Shown: positions 45,525 through 57,237, counted from the stretch's first letter. The stretch: DNA of 64,000 bases from Diaporthe sp. PMI_573 (GCA_021399435.1 JAJTUP010000002.1:2542001-2606000), one strand, 5' to 3'. Notes: generated from the letters alone by a model not told the origin. A program made the numbers and translations.

Positions 45525-47251
45525 TTATGCAGGGGCTGTGCCGTTCCTGGAAGCCTGGGTCTCCGCGTCCACTTGGTAGTCCTTGTTGCTTGGAATGACC
45601 CTTGAACACCAACCACACCAGCTCCGGGCCTGGCCAGTAGCCTCACGACGCAGGCTCTGGCCCGAAACCTTCTCATCCTCCCACTCAGGCACGCCTCCGC
45701 CGACTCTGACCATGGTTATCTTGACTGATTTGATCTTGTTCCCGATGCCTTCCACCTCATGCCTCGCATACCCAGGTCCCAAGGCCGGCGACGGTGTCCG
45801 CGTGTTCGCCGACGTTGAGCCAGGGTCCAGAAGACCCGGCGTGGAAGAATTGCTATGGAGGCTCAGGTTGCTATGGCTACTACTCCACGAGTGTGCTCCA
45901 CTGTACAGGCTCAGGGTGGTCGGTGACGTGCCAGCAGAGTGGCCGTGGGCCAGGAGGTCCTCCGCCTCGCGGGCGTCTGCGGCGTCGCAGTCAGTCTCGT
46001 GCTCGATATACTTGCTGTTGCAACACTCGCTTTTCCTCCAGCACTCCACCCCTCGATCGGCATCTGATAAATTTTTTGTTAGTAGATTCTCCCGCTTAGG
46101 AAAATGAAGAGCAACTTGAGTTGGAAATTGCTCTCGTAGAGTTGTACTTGCCCCCGATACCGGTGCCGAGTCCGCCTAGAACCTCCCCATACTGGGACCG
46201 CCATTTCCAGATCCTGGATCCGCGTCAGTGTCTGTGGGTCCCTTGTGACGTGCTTTCAGCTGTGGGACAGGGGAAGAGAAAGTCAAAAGGAAGAAGAGCG
46301 GAATCCTCTCACCCGCGATATTCGGAGTCGGCGCCCCTGATTCCACGGCCGCAGGGCTGGCAGAGCCATACTCCGGCAGTCTCACATGTACATATCGCGC
46401 GTTGCACCAGGTCGGAGGCGGCTGGGATATCCGGACTTAGCCGTGGCTTCACAAGGCGGCCGATGGGTGCCTTCTGGCAGGAGAGACAGAGCCGGCGATG
46501 TCTGTCGCGCATGACGGCAGGGGCCGGTGGTTTGATTGCACAATTCTGGAGTTTGGACATGTTATCAGTCGCAAGCTCGAGAACTGGACGGCAGCTGGGG
46601 AACAAGGCTCACCCTACAGACGACGGTGCTGCATTTGCGACACTTGGAAACCATGTCCCGAGCACAGTTCCCAGCCTTGCCGTTGTAATAGCTGCTCCTG
46701 GACGTATCTTCCATATAGTACCAGTTGCCAGCCCTGGCGCGGTATCGCAGAGTAGATTCGGGGTCGACAGGCAGCTCCTCGTTGGTGCAGTGGACGGTCG
46801 ACTTCAGGAGGATGGAGCGGTACTGCAGGAGGGAGTCGTGGACGCCTCGACAGGTGCGCGACAGGCTGTCGAGATCGTTTAGGTCAAGCTGGGCAGCCAC
46901 GGCCACGACAATACTGGTGTCTCCAGTCAGTTGGGCTCTGCCCCAGGCACAGAGGCCCCGGGGAGAGGTCGGAGTTGAGAAGACAGAAGACCAAAGGGGC
47001 CAAAAGGTTTGGTGGTTCGCCTACGGATAGCATCCCAAAGCCACTGTCATCAGGTGTGCCTCTGCGACAGCGGGCTCGTGAGTCGCCTCCTCGCGATCGT
47101 CTGGGCCCGGAGGAGCACCGCCCTGCTCCTCGTGCCCGTGAACGACCGAGCAGTCTGGCGCCGCATTGCCGTTCCACACAGGTTTGGTCAACCCGTGGCC
47201 CTGCTCAAGCGGCTCGACGTCATCGTCTTCAAGATCCACGAAGACAGCCAT
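45525..47251 (-). CDS. Cysteine-rich F-box-like fungal protein (five exons)
   Basis: Inferred exons are 47251-47025, 46913-46613, 46545-46313, 46213-46161 and 46063-45525, each with GT..AG ends and all in phase, giving about 450 residues. After exon 1 the chain reads IVVAVAAQLDLNDLDSLSRTCRGVHDSLLQYR, like an F-box helix set. A cysteine array follows: CARDMVSKCRKCSTVVCR, NCAIKPP, RRLCLSCQKAP, CTCETAGVWLCQPCG; these are likely zinc ligands. Then come GIWKWRSQYGEVLGGLGT, ECWRKSECCNSKYIEHETDCD and near the C terminus ARSWCGWCSRVIP. This array matches a filamentous-fungal family annotated as F-box proteins. Exon 1 is the least certain. A role as an SCF-type ubiquitin ligase adaptor is only inferred. 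It is divergent from the GT2 gene. Confidence 0.75.
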
Positions 47252-48472
47252 TGTGGATTTGGCATGTGTCCAAGAGAAGCAACCGATAAGAAGTACACGT
47301 AGAGGGAATGCAAAGCAAAGACAGGGTTAGGAAAGCATGAGGACAACACTCTAGGAAGAAAGAAGCGGAGGGGCGACGCAGTTAGGGAAAGCGAGATATC
47401 TAGTCCATGCAGACCAGTAGCTGAATACAGGTAGACCGGACTAATAGACTACAGTACCTACGAGATCGATCTCGGAGGGATCTGGGAGAGGCATCCTTGA
47501 CGATTGACCTGGAGGGGCAGCGATGGGCCAAGGGGCACTGCCGCCCGCCGGACCCACCTGCTAGTCTAAGACAATTGTGCAGTACACAGCAGGCGCCCAA
47601 GGTACCGGGATACATGGCTACCTAGGCGCTCACGGCTTGGAAGAAGGAACCCCACCACTCCAGCTACTGCTCTCCGGTAGCCGGCTTGACCTCGAGGCTT
47701 GACACCCTTGACTGCAACTCTCTCTCTCTCTCTTTGAAATATCGATATGTCGAGAGGGCTGGGAGAAGTATTACCACCAGCGACCAGACGTCCGACTCGC
47801 AAGTTTTGAAAAAAGAAGCAGAGCTATCCGAGAGAGTTCCGCAGCCAGGCTCTCTGGATTCGTCCCCGACTGGGAGCTTCATGGGAGCTGTCGCTGGAGC
47901 TGAGGTTGAACTGGGCTCGGCGACACCATGCCAAATCAACACTCGACTTCGTTCTTCTCATCATCGCCCCCCGCATCGGTCGCAAGTGGCACTCCTACTG
48001 CGTGGGAATGTTGCATGGCTGGACAAGACCTCGGGAGATCCCAAGCAAGCTTTGCTGCAGTCGGAGTTCTTCTGGAGCGGCTCGCAACACTGGCAGGCCC
48101 TCCATGACGCACCGGGTGCCTGCTATCGTGGTTGGCGGGCAGCCTTGCTCTCTCGGTGCCTGAGGATATTGTTCACTTGGTATCGAGTTCTCGACCGGCC
48201 CTGGCTGTTGGGCTTGCATAGTTCTGGTGCTTTACCGTCTAGTGGCCGGTAATGCGCCGACTAGAGGTCAGATGTCGGCAGGATGGCTACTCATCCCCAG
48301 TGGATCTTGGGCCTACAAGCACACAGCTATGAGTTGGCACCCAATTTTACTGCCCAAGAAAAAGACATCATGGTCCAGTGATTTCTGCTGTGGGGGCCGG
48401 CGAGGTGCGAACGCTTCGGCGCATCATCCTAATGAATCTTGTCAAGACGCCAATGGCATCCCATTACAGGAC
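47252..48472. other. Divergent intergenic region with a CT dinucleotide run
   Basis: About 1.2 kb between the F-box-like gene (-) and the glycosyltransferase gene (+). A (CT)n run lies at about 47718-47734. The 188-codon frame at 47686-48252 starts in the repeat and shows no domain. The true 5' end of the glycosyltransferase gene may reach into this region. Confidence 0.4.
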
Positions 48473-51400
48473 ATGAAAGTCTCTATGCGCACTGAACAGT
48501 TTAGACGCGATAATGATGATGATGGGATACCGCCGGCCATCCCACATCGGAATCCGCAGCGTTCGTCACGACGAACCAAGGGCACAACACACAAGACCGA
48601 CTCAGACAGAAAACAATCCAATCTGGTCCCGGCGTTGCCTGGGTCTGCCACTCGTCCAGGTCCGCTTGACCCTGCTGACAAGGCACCTTTCATCTCCTCA
48701 CAGGCCGAACAGCCCGCCTTCCCAGGCCCAATAGATTCCACAACTCGAGCGCCACTGCTACCGAGCCGGAACCCACGCCGTGACTCGACAAGCATTGTGA
48801 CAGTTTCAACTTCAAGGTACGAACAGCCAAGGCCTAAGAGGTCAGGAAAGGCTCCTGCACATACTTTTGCGCCGTTAGTGGTTCAGGAAGACTCGCAACG
48901 TGGCTCAACATCCCAAACGAAGCGACCTTATGCAATCAATTCGGCCTCTTCCACTCGGAAAGGCGCTGTTAATGCTCCAGGATCTGGACTCACATCGACA
49001 TCAGTCACGCAAAACATCCCTCGCTCAGAATGGAGGGAATCCGGCGCCCAAACAGGGCTGCCAGCCATAGATAGCGGCGGTTCGAGCACGAGCTCGACCG
49101 TTACATCCCCCAATCCGTCGACTGCGGGACAGAAGTCCTCCATGTCTGGCAGAACGAAGAGATCCAGTGTCTCCTCAATGCAGGAGCGCAGGGAAGCAAT
49201 GGAATCCTTGAAGGGTATCCGTAACGACGTCATGGTAAATTATCTTTACCAACAGGCCCTTGTGAGATCATATGTCTCTGCCGTAGACTTGTGGCAGGGC
49301 ATTGTGCTCAAGGAGAAGCGAGAAAAGTACTCATGCTGTCCTCCACAACTGTCAATCTTCGAGAACGGCCTACTTGATAACGTCAAGAAGATGAATGTGT
49401 GTTGTGCGATGACAGTGAGTACCCCAGTTATCAGGACGCTCTTAGAAAGCACGGCGTACATCGAACGGGACCATCTCCCCATTCCAAACGGCCGGCAGGT
49501 GCAGGTGCTGAAGACCATGTCAGACCTACCACGCTGTCAAATCCACCATTTCGCTGCATTTTTGGAGGATTTGATGATCCTAGTGGTGTGGGACGATGAT
49601 CCAGAGCACCTGCTACAACGGGCGGAGGACTTGGAGGCAAACTTCGTCAAGATGATCTGGGTTGGTGGAGAAGAAGTGATTGAAGAAGATGAGGAACAAG
49701 ACCCGACGGCACTTGCTGATGAAGGCATGGAGGCCGCGGATCCTCAAACACTGGAGGAAGGAACGGCAGGGCAAGAAAAGAGACCGGTTAGGACCGTGAG
49801 CTCCATCATCGTCGCTTTCACTGTCTGCCTCGCCGTCACATGCATGGGATTCGGCTGGAGGCGCCTGGCCATGGAGTGCAAGGTGGACAAGAATTTTTCC
49901 CGACTTCTCCTGGTCCTTCTCGCGCCTGTGCAGCTTTTCTTCAGCATGGTTCGTAAATCACCACTGGCGTGTCATGATTGTTCTTGAGACTATTAAAGAT
50001 ATTTAGTTCTTCTTCCAAGCAATTTCTGGCAACATTATCCAGATGCTAGGCCCCACCAGGCAGGTCAACAGCAACTCGAAGTACTATTCCGGAAAGGCAC
50101 CCAAGAAGCGTCTGGATCAACGGGACTGTCTCCCTCATGTTACAATCCAGATGCCGGTGTACAAAGAGGGAACAAAAGCTGTCATCCGACCTACGGTCAT
50201 GTCTGTCAAGACTGCTATCTCGACCTACGAGATGCAGGGAGGCACTGCCAACATCTTCGTAAATGATGACGGAATGCAACTTCTCAGCGATGAGGAGGCC
50301 CAGGAGCGCCGGGAATTCTATGACGAACACCAGATCGGCTGGGTAACAAGACCAAGGCACGATCCTCACGGTGAGCCGCCCTTTTTGCGCCGCGGAAAGT
50401 TCAAGAAAGCGTCCAATATGAATTACGCGATGAGTGTGTCGAGGAGGGTTGAGGAAAAGCTGCACCATGTCTCAAGGGGCGAGGATTGGGATGACTCGGA
50501 AGAGCGCGAGGAGTACAGAAACGCTCTTGAAGCGGTTCTCGAGGAGGACAAGGGAAGAACGATGGCGGAAGGCAATATCGCATGGGCGACTACATCCTTC
50601 TGATCGACTGCGACACACGAGTACCTGAAGACTGCTTCATAAATGGCGTCAGTGAGATGGAGCAGTCGCCACAGGTGGCAATCATCCAGTTCACATCTGG
50701 AGTTTTGAATATTACCACCTCATTCTTCGAACGAGGGTAAGTCACATCCAGACGCCTCGGATCACCGGAAGACGGAATAGCAACTGACGCTACTCTTAGT
50801 ATCACATGGTTTACGAACCTCATCTACACAGCTATAACCTACGCCGTCTCAACAGGTGATGTGTGCCCATTTGTCGGCCACAACGCCCTCATGCGCTGGT
50901 CAGCCATACAAACCGCAGCGGCTTTCGAAGACGAAGACGGGTATGAGAAGTACTGGTCTGAGTCTCACGTATCTGAGGATTTCGATATGGCTATCCGACT
51001 GCAGTGTGCGGGCTACTCCCTCCGGTACGCGGCATACACGGGCGAGGGATTCAAAGAAGGCGTGTCCCTGACCGTTGACGACGAGCTCGCCCGGTGGGAA
51101 AAGTACGCGTACGGGTGCAACGAGCTGCTCTTCCACCCGTTCAGGTACTGGCTCAGGCGGGGGCCATTCACTCCCCTTTTCAGGAAGTTCATCACGGCGT
51201 CCCTCATACCACTCCCGAAGAAGATCACCATCTGTGCTTACATAGGGACGTATTATGCCATCGGGTCTGCCTGGCTGCTCACGGTGACAAACTACCTCGT
51301 GACGGGCTGGGAGTTCAACCTGTACGAGAAGTACTACGCCGACTCGTTCTCCATCTTCTTCAACGTCATCATGGTCTTCACAGGGCTGGGCAACCTGTCG

Positions 51401-51808
51401 CTGGCGGTGCTGCGGTACCGGCTCGAGAGGGGCACGCTGTTGGGCAACTACCTGAACAACGCCAAGTGGACCCCCATGTTCACCATCTACCTAGGGGGCG
51501 TCTCGCTGCACGTGTCGCAGGCGATCCTGAGCCACTTCTTCGAGATCGAGATGAACTGGGGCGCGACGTCCAAGGAGCTCCGGGACGTCCGCTTCACCGA
51601 GGAGCTGGCCAACGTCCTCAGGAAGTTCAAGGGCACATTCCTCTTCTGCCTGGGCAGCACGCTCGTCATCATTCTCGGCTACTGGGCTGTGCCGTACCAG
51701 TGGCAGATCAGGGACTTTGCGTCGATATTCCCTTTCGCGATACTGATTGTGTGTCATTTCCTGCTGCCGGTTGTGCTGAACCCGGCCTTGATAATGTTGA
51801 GTCGGTGA
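48473..51808 (+). CDS. Family 2 glycosyltransferase (hyphal GT2-like), frame interrupted
   Basis: This encodes a multipass membrane glycosyltransferase of GT2, similar to the conserved fungal type typified by Zymoseptoria GT2, needed for hyphal growth on surfaces. Segments are ?-49948, 50043 to about 50578, then about 50579-50736 and 50800-51808. The N-terminal 450 residues are Ser/Thr/Arg-rich and disordered, followed by two membrane segments (about 49796-49948). Catalytic motifs are VTIQMPVYKEG, NDDG, DCDTRVP, SEDFDMAIRLQ and DELARWEKYAYG, then several C-terminal membrane helices. Between AEGNI and MGDYILLIDCDTR the reading frame shifts by one base near 50575-50582 with no GT donor nearby, so as given the chain stops at 50601-50603. 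Either one base is missing from the sequence or this copy is broken. The other two introns are canonical and in phase. The start is uncertain: ATGs at 48272, 48330 and 48473 are all in frame. Confidence 0.8.
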
Positions 51809-53249
51809 TGGGGAGAGAGGAACAAGTGTATTTCATTTGGATCCGAGGTTTTGGCAGGTAGCTATGTGGAACTCAAGATGCATTGCGTGGAGTGTCCTTT
51901 GCGGCGATACAGTCGCTTCGAGTAGCTGCCAGAAATGGCGACAATGGCCTTCGGCATGCAAACATAACTTTTCACACCTGAATCCTTTTGTTGACGGGGA
52001 CTAGAACTGGCCTGGCGCAACATGTCGGTGAGGCTGGACAAGACTAATATCGAAAAGACCCAAAGTCATACACAAAGTTTGTGGGGTCAAGGCCGTGGCA
52101 CAAAGAAGATGGCGCGCTCGAACGGAGATGCGGCTAGTTACGACGGCCTAAGAGTGCATAGGCTGTGTTACGACATATCGTGATCATGGGAAGGGAATAT
52201 GGCCCATTACAGACGCTGCTTAGACGCTGGCTAACTGGTGAAGCCTCGGGCTACTGGGGGGTTATCACAAAGAAATCTTGTAGTCTGAAACTAAGACCCA
52301 ACCACCTTTCTATCTCTTATTTATTCACTTCCCTATTTGTTTGCGGATAGGGTTACCTTTGTATATTAATTATTACTGTGGATGTTTGAGTATTCTACCG
52401 GGGTGGCTATACTAAATAATGCTCTCCGGCTAGGACTTGGAACGGCTTTTGTGTATTATTTCTAGATAGGGATCGCTGCAATAAACATGATTCACTGTGA
52501 TCTCATTTTCTTGCCAGACGATAATGGCCTCAGCCATTCCCGGCCCGCTGTGATGCATGGCCGGGCATTAAGTGCTCCACTATGAAGGATGCCAAATGCC
52601 CCCTGGACGCCGGGACAACCACGCCGCAGTTTCTTGTTGTTCTCGTAGCAGCACGCGACGCAGATTGAAATTGAGAGGGGTGGTTTCGTTCTTAATCCGT
52701 ATACCTAGGTACGTGCTCTTTTAAAGCCGTAGGCGGTCCCTTCATGCAGTGGTAAACGCTCAAAGACCCAGCGTTAAGACCGGCGGCAGACTAGATCCGT
52801 TGATATAAATAGCCCATCACTAGCCTACGCTAACTTTGGGTAATGAGTCACATGGTGAGTGATCTAGTGTAGTGTAGCACGTTCGCTAAGCCCACAGCCC
52901 GGCTATAAAAGGGTGCCCTATTGCGTTGCGTTTTGAAATTTCTAGCTAGAAAAACCATCCACTCTTTTCCCTTACATATTTGCTGTCTGATCAGAACCGT
53001 ATTTCGTGACATATCTCCTTCGAATACACCTCCGTCTCCTCGTTTGCTGATCCTCTATTCCCCTCGATATCCTCTTCCGCGTCGGAGGCTCCTCTTCTTT
53101 CTAGAGGGCTCTGGCAGAACCGGCCGTCCCACTCGAAAAAGATCATCTGAAGAAATCGCAAGATCACACAAGCAATCTCCCGAAGAAGCCCTTACCACAG
53201 TCAGCCTAAAGAGACCACAGCCACAATACAACTACAAACTTCTATCAAA
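51809..53249. other. AT-rich intergenic DNA upstream of BRR2 fragment
   Basis: About 1.4 kb that becomes clearly more AT-rich from about 52150 on. An ACCTAGGT palindrome lies at 52703-52710. A sequence starting TGTTACGACATATCG at about 52166 looks like the edge of a retroelement LTR, but no matching end or target duplication was found. The last 250 bases are CT- and CA-rich like a fungal 5' leader. Confidence 0.4.
52904..52911 (+). promoter_or_regulatory. TATA box candidate upstream of BRR2-like fragment
   Basis: A consensus TATAAAAG lies about 340 bases upstream of the ATG at 53250. It is followed by a CT-rich stretch typical of fungal transcription start regions. It is positional evidence only. 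Confidence 0.4.
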
Positions 53250-53603
53250 ATGGACGACCAATCTCTACCTCGACCACAATTAAGAGGCAGCGACATTCTT
53301 TCCAGCACAGAAACCCTATTTAAGGGTCTTCAATACCGACCACAGACCCAAGCAACACAAACAACTTTCGACTTTATATTAGCTATTGTGGCTAAGAAAT
53401 TGGGCGATGTGTCTCAAGAGATTGTGCATAGTGCTGCTGATGTTATATTGGAAAATTTAAAGGATGAGGATCTTAAGGATTTTGAGAAGAAGGAGGAAAT
53501 TGATGATATTCTTGGAGCCTGTTTGAGTTTAAAAGAATTCAATGAGCTGGTTAATCTTGGTAAGAAAATCACGGATTATGATGTAGATGTGGCAGCGCAC
53601 TAG
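53250..53603 (+). CDS. Free-standing BRR2 plug-domain-like fragment (truncated duplicate)
   Basis: A 117-residue open frame matches the N-terminal plug region of the spliceosomal U5 helicase BRR2/SNRNP200 and nothing beyond it. Recognisable blocks are QLRGSDILSSTETLFKGLQY, YRPQTQATQTTFDFILAIVA, LGDVSQEIVHSAADVILE, LKDEDLKDFEKKEEIDDILG and finally FNELVNLGKKITDYD, ending VDVAAH and a stop. The full helicase is about 2,200 residues; all helicase cassettes are absent, and the surrounding DNA shows no further BRR2 sequence. Codon use is AT-rich compared with neighbouring genes. An intact frame with a TATA-like element upstream suggests it may be expressed. It could be a domesticated gene fragment, a mobile-element passenger, or a recent pseudogene. 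In the full protein this region helps restrain helicase activity, so a small decoy or regulator is conceivable but speculative. Confidence 0.7.
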   Translation: MDDQSLPRPQLRGSDILSSTETLFKGLQYRPQTQATQTTFDFILAIVAKKLGDVSQEIVHSAADVILENLKDEDLKDFEKKEEIDDILGACLSLKEFNELVNLGKKITDYDVDVAAH

Positions 53604-54167
53604 AGGTGTGCAGAAAGTGGACAGCTGGCAGCACGTGCTGCACCATAGATAGCGATAAGCGCTGAAAACGAGACACGATAACCCCAGGGCGCCTCGGTCT
53701 ACCACGAAGCCTCAACTCTACAGCCCGGCGCAGCCTGTTGACAAAGGCGCGGCGGCTGTGAGAGAAGACTTCGTGGCGAGTAGGGTGGGCAAAAGAATGA
53801 AGGAAATGTAGGAGAAAGCATACGCACGCAACGTCTAGGAGAACGGTACGGCTCTGATCAGAGAGGTATAGTTATCACAATAATTTCAAAAAATATAGTT
53901 AAGAGGAGGATTGATTTCTTTCTAAACTTCGAAAACGACAGACATCGTGGAGGTACTTATATCTGCCACGGAACCAAAATTTAACGCACCGTAACCAAAA
54001 TTCACCCGCGCCCCAGAACAGCGCCATTCTTAAGGGCTCCCAGGGCCCCTCCAGATAGCTGCAATGCAACCCACGCATACACTACGTTTTGACCCCTAAG
54101 TGACTGCCACAGTAGAGGATGAGGCTATTATACCCTAGTTAGTTTCGTTTTCAATCTAATCATAGTA

Positions 54168-54169
<2 letters not shown>

Positions 54170-54206
<37 letters not shown>

Positions 54207-54208
54207 AA
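54170..54208. repeat. T30A9 homopolymer tract
   Basis: A run of 30 T followed directly by 9 A. Read on the minus strand it is T9 then A30, which could be the A-tail of a retroposed sequence or simple slippage. Confidence 0.9.
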
Positions 54209-55429
54209 GAGCTATAATCGGTCCCTTTATCTAAAGAGAACGCTATAGCTGCTAGGTTATACCAGATAGAAATTTTGCTTAATTTAATAATCATGTGTTG
54301 ATATATTTGCGCCATTAGAAAAGCGAAATCATGGATGATTCTGATCTGAGAATTATACATTCCAGCCCAGATTGTATTTATCTGCTTTCATCCTCGAGTC
54401 AATGAGGAGGAAATGTGTACCTACGTTGTGCAGCCAACCCCAAAACCGGACCTCTGTCCCTGGAGTCCACACCTGGCGACGGCTGCAGGGGCAAGCCTAA
54501 CCGAGCCCAGCCACGCTCACTGACGCTCACCTATAGGCCCACCCCACCTCAACTTCAGCTCAGTCTTGAGACTGTTCCAGGTCCAGGAGCTGCTCAGCGC
54601 AAGAGATGAATATAGAGGTGGTCTTCCGCGGAATCGCGCCGGGCGAGTCCCAACCGGGTTAGTCAGCGACCCACCACTGATTCGCCCACACCTCACCGGT
54701 GATCAGTGATGCTCAGTGTTAAAACTTCACGAACACCCCTCCAGGCCCAAGCCTTTCGAAATCGATCAACTTTACGCGACTGTCACCACGCCATATGTCA
54801 GGAATCGGGCCACCGCCGCCAGAACAATGGCCATTCGCGGGCGGTGTAAGAGGCCCGGTTCATGGCAGCCTGCCGGCAGCCTCTGGCCCGGTTCCTGGCA
54901 GCGTGATATGTCGTTATATGTCTTGTTCCGAGGTCGTGGCTGGAACTCCTCTTAAGGAAACCAAAGTATAATATAGCGCGATCTCTGCAATGCATAGCCG
55001 GGCTTTATATGCGACTACTTGATTGACTTGAGCATTCCAAATACCTACGCGTTGGTTGCTTGGATGTTGATGGCCATGAGTGGGTACCGTGACAATGGCA
55101 GTGATAGCAAAAGTCCTACCAAAGATAGCCACCGGTCAGCCTTCTATCAATATTCCCGTGTTCGTGGGCATCCAAATAATTAACCTTCCCTTCATAGATG
55201 GTAGCACCCGCATCAACTCTTTCATATCTGCTCATTCGCGAGTAGTCCTTTCTGCTTGTCTCATCAAGTCCCGAAAACACTTTCCCGTGCTTCAAACTTT
55301 ATACCCAAGGGTAGTCCCTTCCCATCTATCTCATCTTCAATCTAGGATACCAAAGAAGGAACCTCCAGTCTTCAAGATGGAGTACTTATCCTCGACTCGT
55401 TTCTCATCCGTGTCTCCTCTTCTACCAAT

Positions 55430-55465
<36 letters not shown>

Positions 55466-55524
55466 AATAATAATAGCAGCAGCAGTAATAGTAATAGCAA
55501 CAGCAGCAGCAGCAGCAGCAGCAG
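55430..55524. repeat. Compound triplet microsatellite (AAC)n(AAT)n(AGC)n
   Basis: About eleven AAC units, then AAT, then interspersed AGC and AGT, ending in about nine CAG units. It would encode Thr, Ile and Ala runs in the plus-strand frame, but no gene is supported. Confidence 0.9.
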
Positions 55525-55795
55525 ATGTGAGTTCTCAAAGCCCTTTATTCCTTGTTATCCGGCACTGCCAAGTCACAATTCCTAGCCCAGCCACAACTTA
55601 GGAGACATCCTGTCAACATTAGACATCACCCTATCCACCAAACATTATCATTAACATCCATCTTGCGGGACATTCCCTCCAACCATTTCCCAGAGCAATA
55701 CTTTCGTATATTCTAGGAAGTTCTCTGTCACAACGCGCCTCTCTGAATCCCGCTTTGTGTCAGGCATGGCTGATCATTGAAACTTGTAGGGACCC

Positions 55796-55922
55796 CGCCC
55801 CCCCTGCCCCCTCCCGCGTCGCCCTCGCCCTCGCCCGTGCCCGCGCCGCCCGCGCCACCCGCGTCGCCGCCGTCGCCGCCCTGGCCCGCGTGCGCGCCGC
55901 CCGCGCCGCCCTGGACGGCAAC
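55796..55922. repeat. Very GC-rich, C-strand low-complexity tract
   Basis: About 125 bases composed almost wholly of C and G with CGCCCGCGCC and CGTCGCC repeats. The minus strand has many GGG runs. Confidence 0.8.
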
Positions 55923-56960
55923 CTTTGTTGATCCGGTAAGCAACGTACACAGCACAGCAGCACGTGAGCACATGCACTTGAAAAGGCCTGAGAAGTTTCT
56001 CTCAAGTGACTTTAGTGGAGGCCCCGCTATTTAGTGAGTGCTGATTGCGGCCTAGAACGTATGGTTGGGCACCTTTTCGCGGTGTTCTAGATAAGTAAGT
56101 CTGTTCCTTTGAACACGTGGACCGGCGGGTGGCCTCGACCGGCCGATTGCCAGACAAGCAGGCCAAAGCTATGGAACGAGTACATAGGTAGTCCTGGCTT
56201 TCCTGGCCTGCAGTGGAGGAAGAATCCCGGAGAAGAGTCCCGAAATTCGCCAAATGTGAAGGGTTCTTTTTCTAACGGAAGGCGAAGGCGAATTCTGCTG
56301 GCTGACTTCACTGATAGGTAACCCTTAAAACGTACGTCAGGGTGGATACGGATGAGAGGTCGACGTTGGCTTAAGCAACTCTGAATGGGCTGTAGCTGGA
56401 GCAGGTGGGGGTTGCGACTGCCAGAACCCAATTAGGATGGCGGGCGCGGGATGGTGTGGACCGTCAAGCCTGTGAGCTTCTGGGTGACGTCTTTTCTCGA
56501 TGCCGATCCAACAATAATCCTCTGGCCGTCGTGTCCGGCCTGTGTCTTTTGGATTCTATTCTATCCCTTAACCTTTCATTCTGCGGTTCTCTGCCATTGT
56601 ATTCTTTACACCTGAAGCAAGACTGATCGAACAGGCAAGCGAGCAAGCGAGCGAACAAACAACCAACCGGCTGTCAGACTCGGTGAAGCTGCAGTCCTGC
56701 TGGCCTACCCCTCGTCAAGATCCGATGAGATCCCCCCGTGCCCGTCACCAATAGGAAGCAGGTGCAACCACCTTTCTCGAGGCAGCCTCACAGACACGTA
56801 CAACCAGTCTACCTGCTCTTGCAGCTCATACGGGAGGTGAGTTCATGTCTTCTTGGTGTGTTCGTCGGTTTCAAGCCCACTCCTGAGACCCCGCACCCGC
56901 ATCCGCACCCGCATCGCCCAGCCGGCTTGGTTACTTCGGGAAGCGAGGCTCGGGTCGCGC

Positions 56961-56990
56961 GTGGGCGTGGGCGTGGGCGTGGGCGTGGGC
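56961..56990. repeat. GTGGGC hexamer array (five copies)
   Basis: Five perfect tandem copies of GTGGGC. A CCGCACCCGCAT-type array lies just upstream at about 56890-56914. Confidence 0.95.
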
Positions 56991-57213
56991 TCTGTGCGAG
57001 GTGGGTGTGGTTGGACCCTAAAAGCTGTCCCTGCCTGTCCCATCCATCACCAGGCTTTCTTCTAAACCCCGTCCATCTGCCCCAGCTTTCCTGCACGCCT
57101 CACTCCTCGAGCTTGTCGCTGGTGGCCACGTCGCATACTCTGCTGAGCTGACCAGGCCACTTGCGGCATCATCTGCGGCATCACCTACTATTCTTGAGTC
57201 GGATCAGCATCCG

Positions 57214-57237
57214 CACCAACACCAACACCAACACCAC
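57214..57237. repeat. CACCAA hexamer array
   Basis: About four tandem CACCAA/CACCAC units in the presumed trehalase promoter or leader. Confidence 0.9.

Noticed and set aside
47686..48252. 188-codon plus-strand frame before the GT2 gene
   Set aside because: It begins near a CT repeat and has no domain; it may be leader sequence.
52166..52500. TGTTACGACATATCG start suggesting a solo LTR
   Set aside because: No matching terminal CA end, inverted terminal bases or target-site duplication could be found by eye.
55080..55601. 173-codon frame with Thr, Ile and Ala runs
   Set aside because: It is created mainly by the triplet microsatellite and has no supporting domain.
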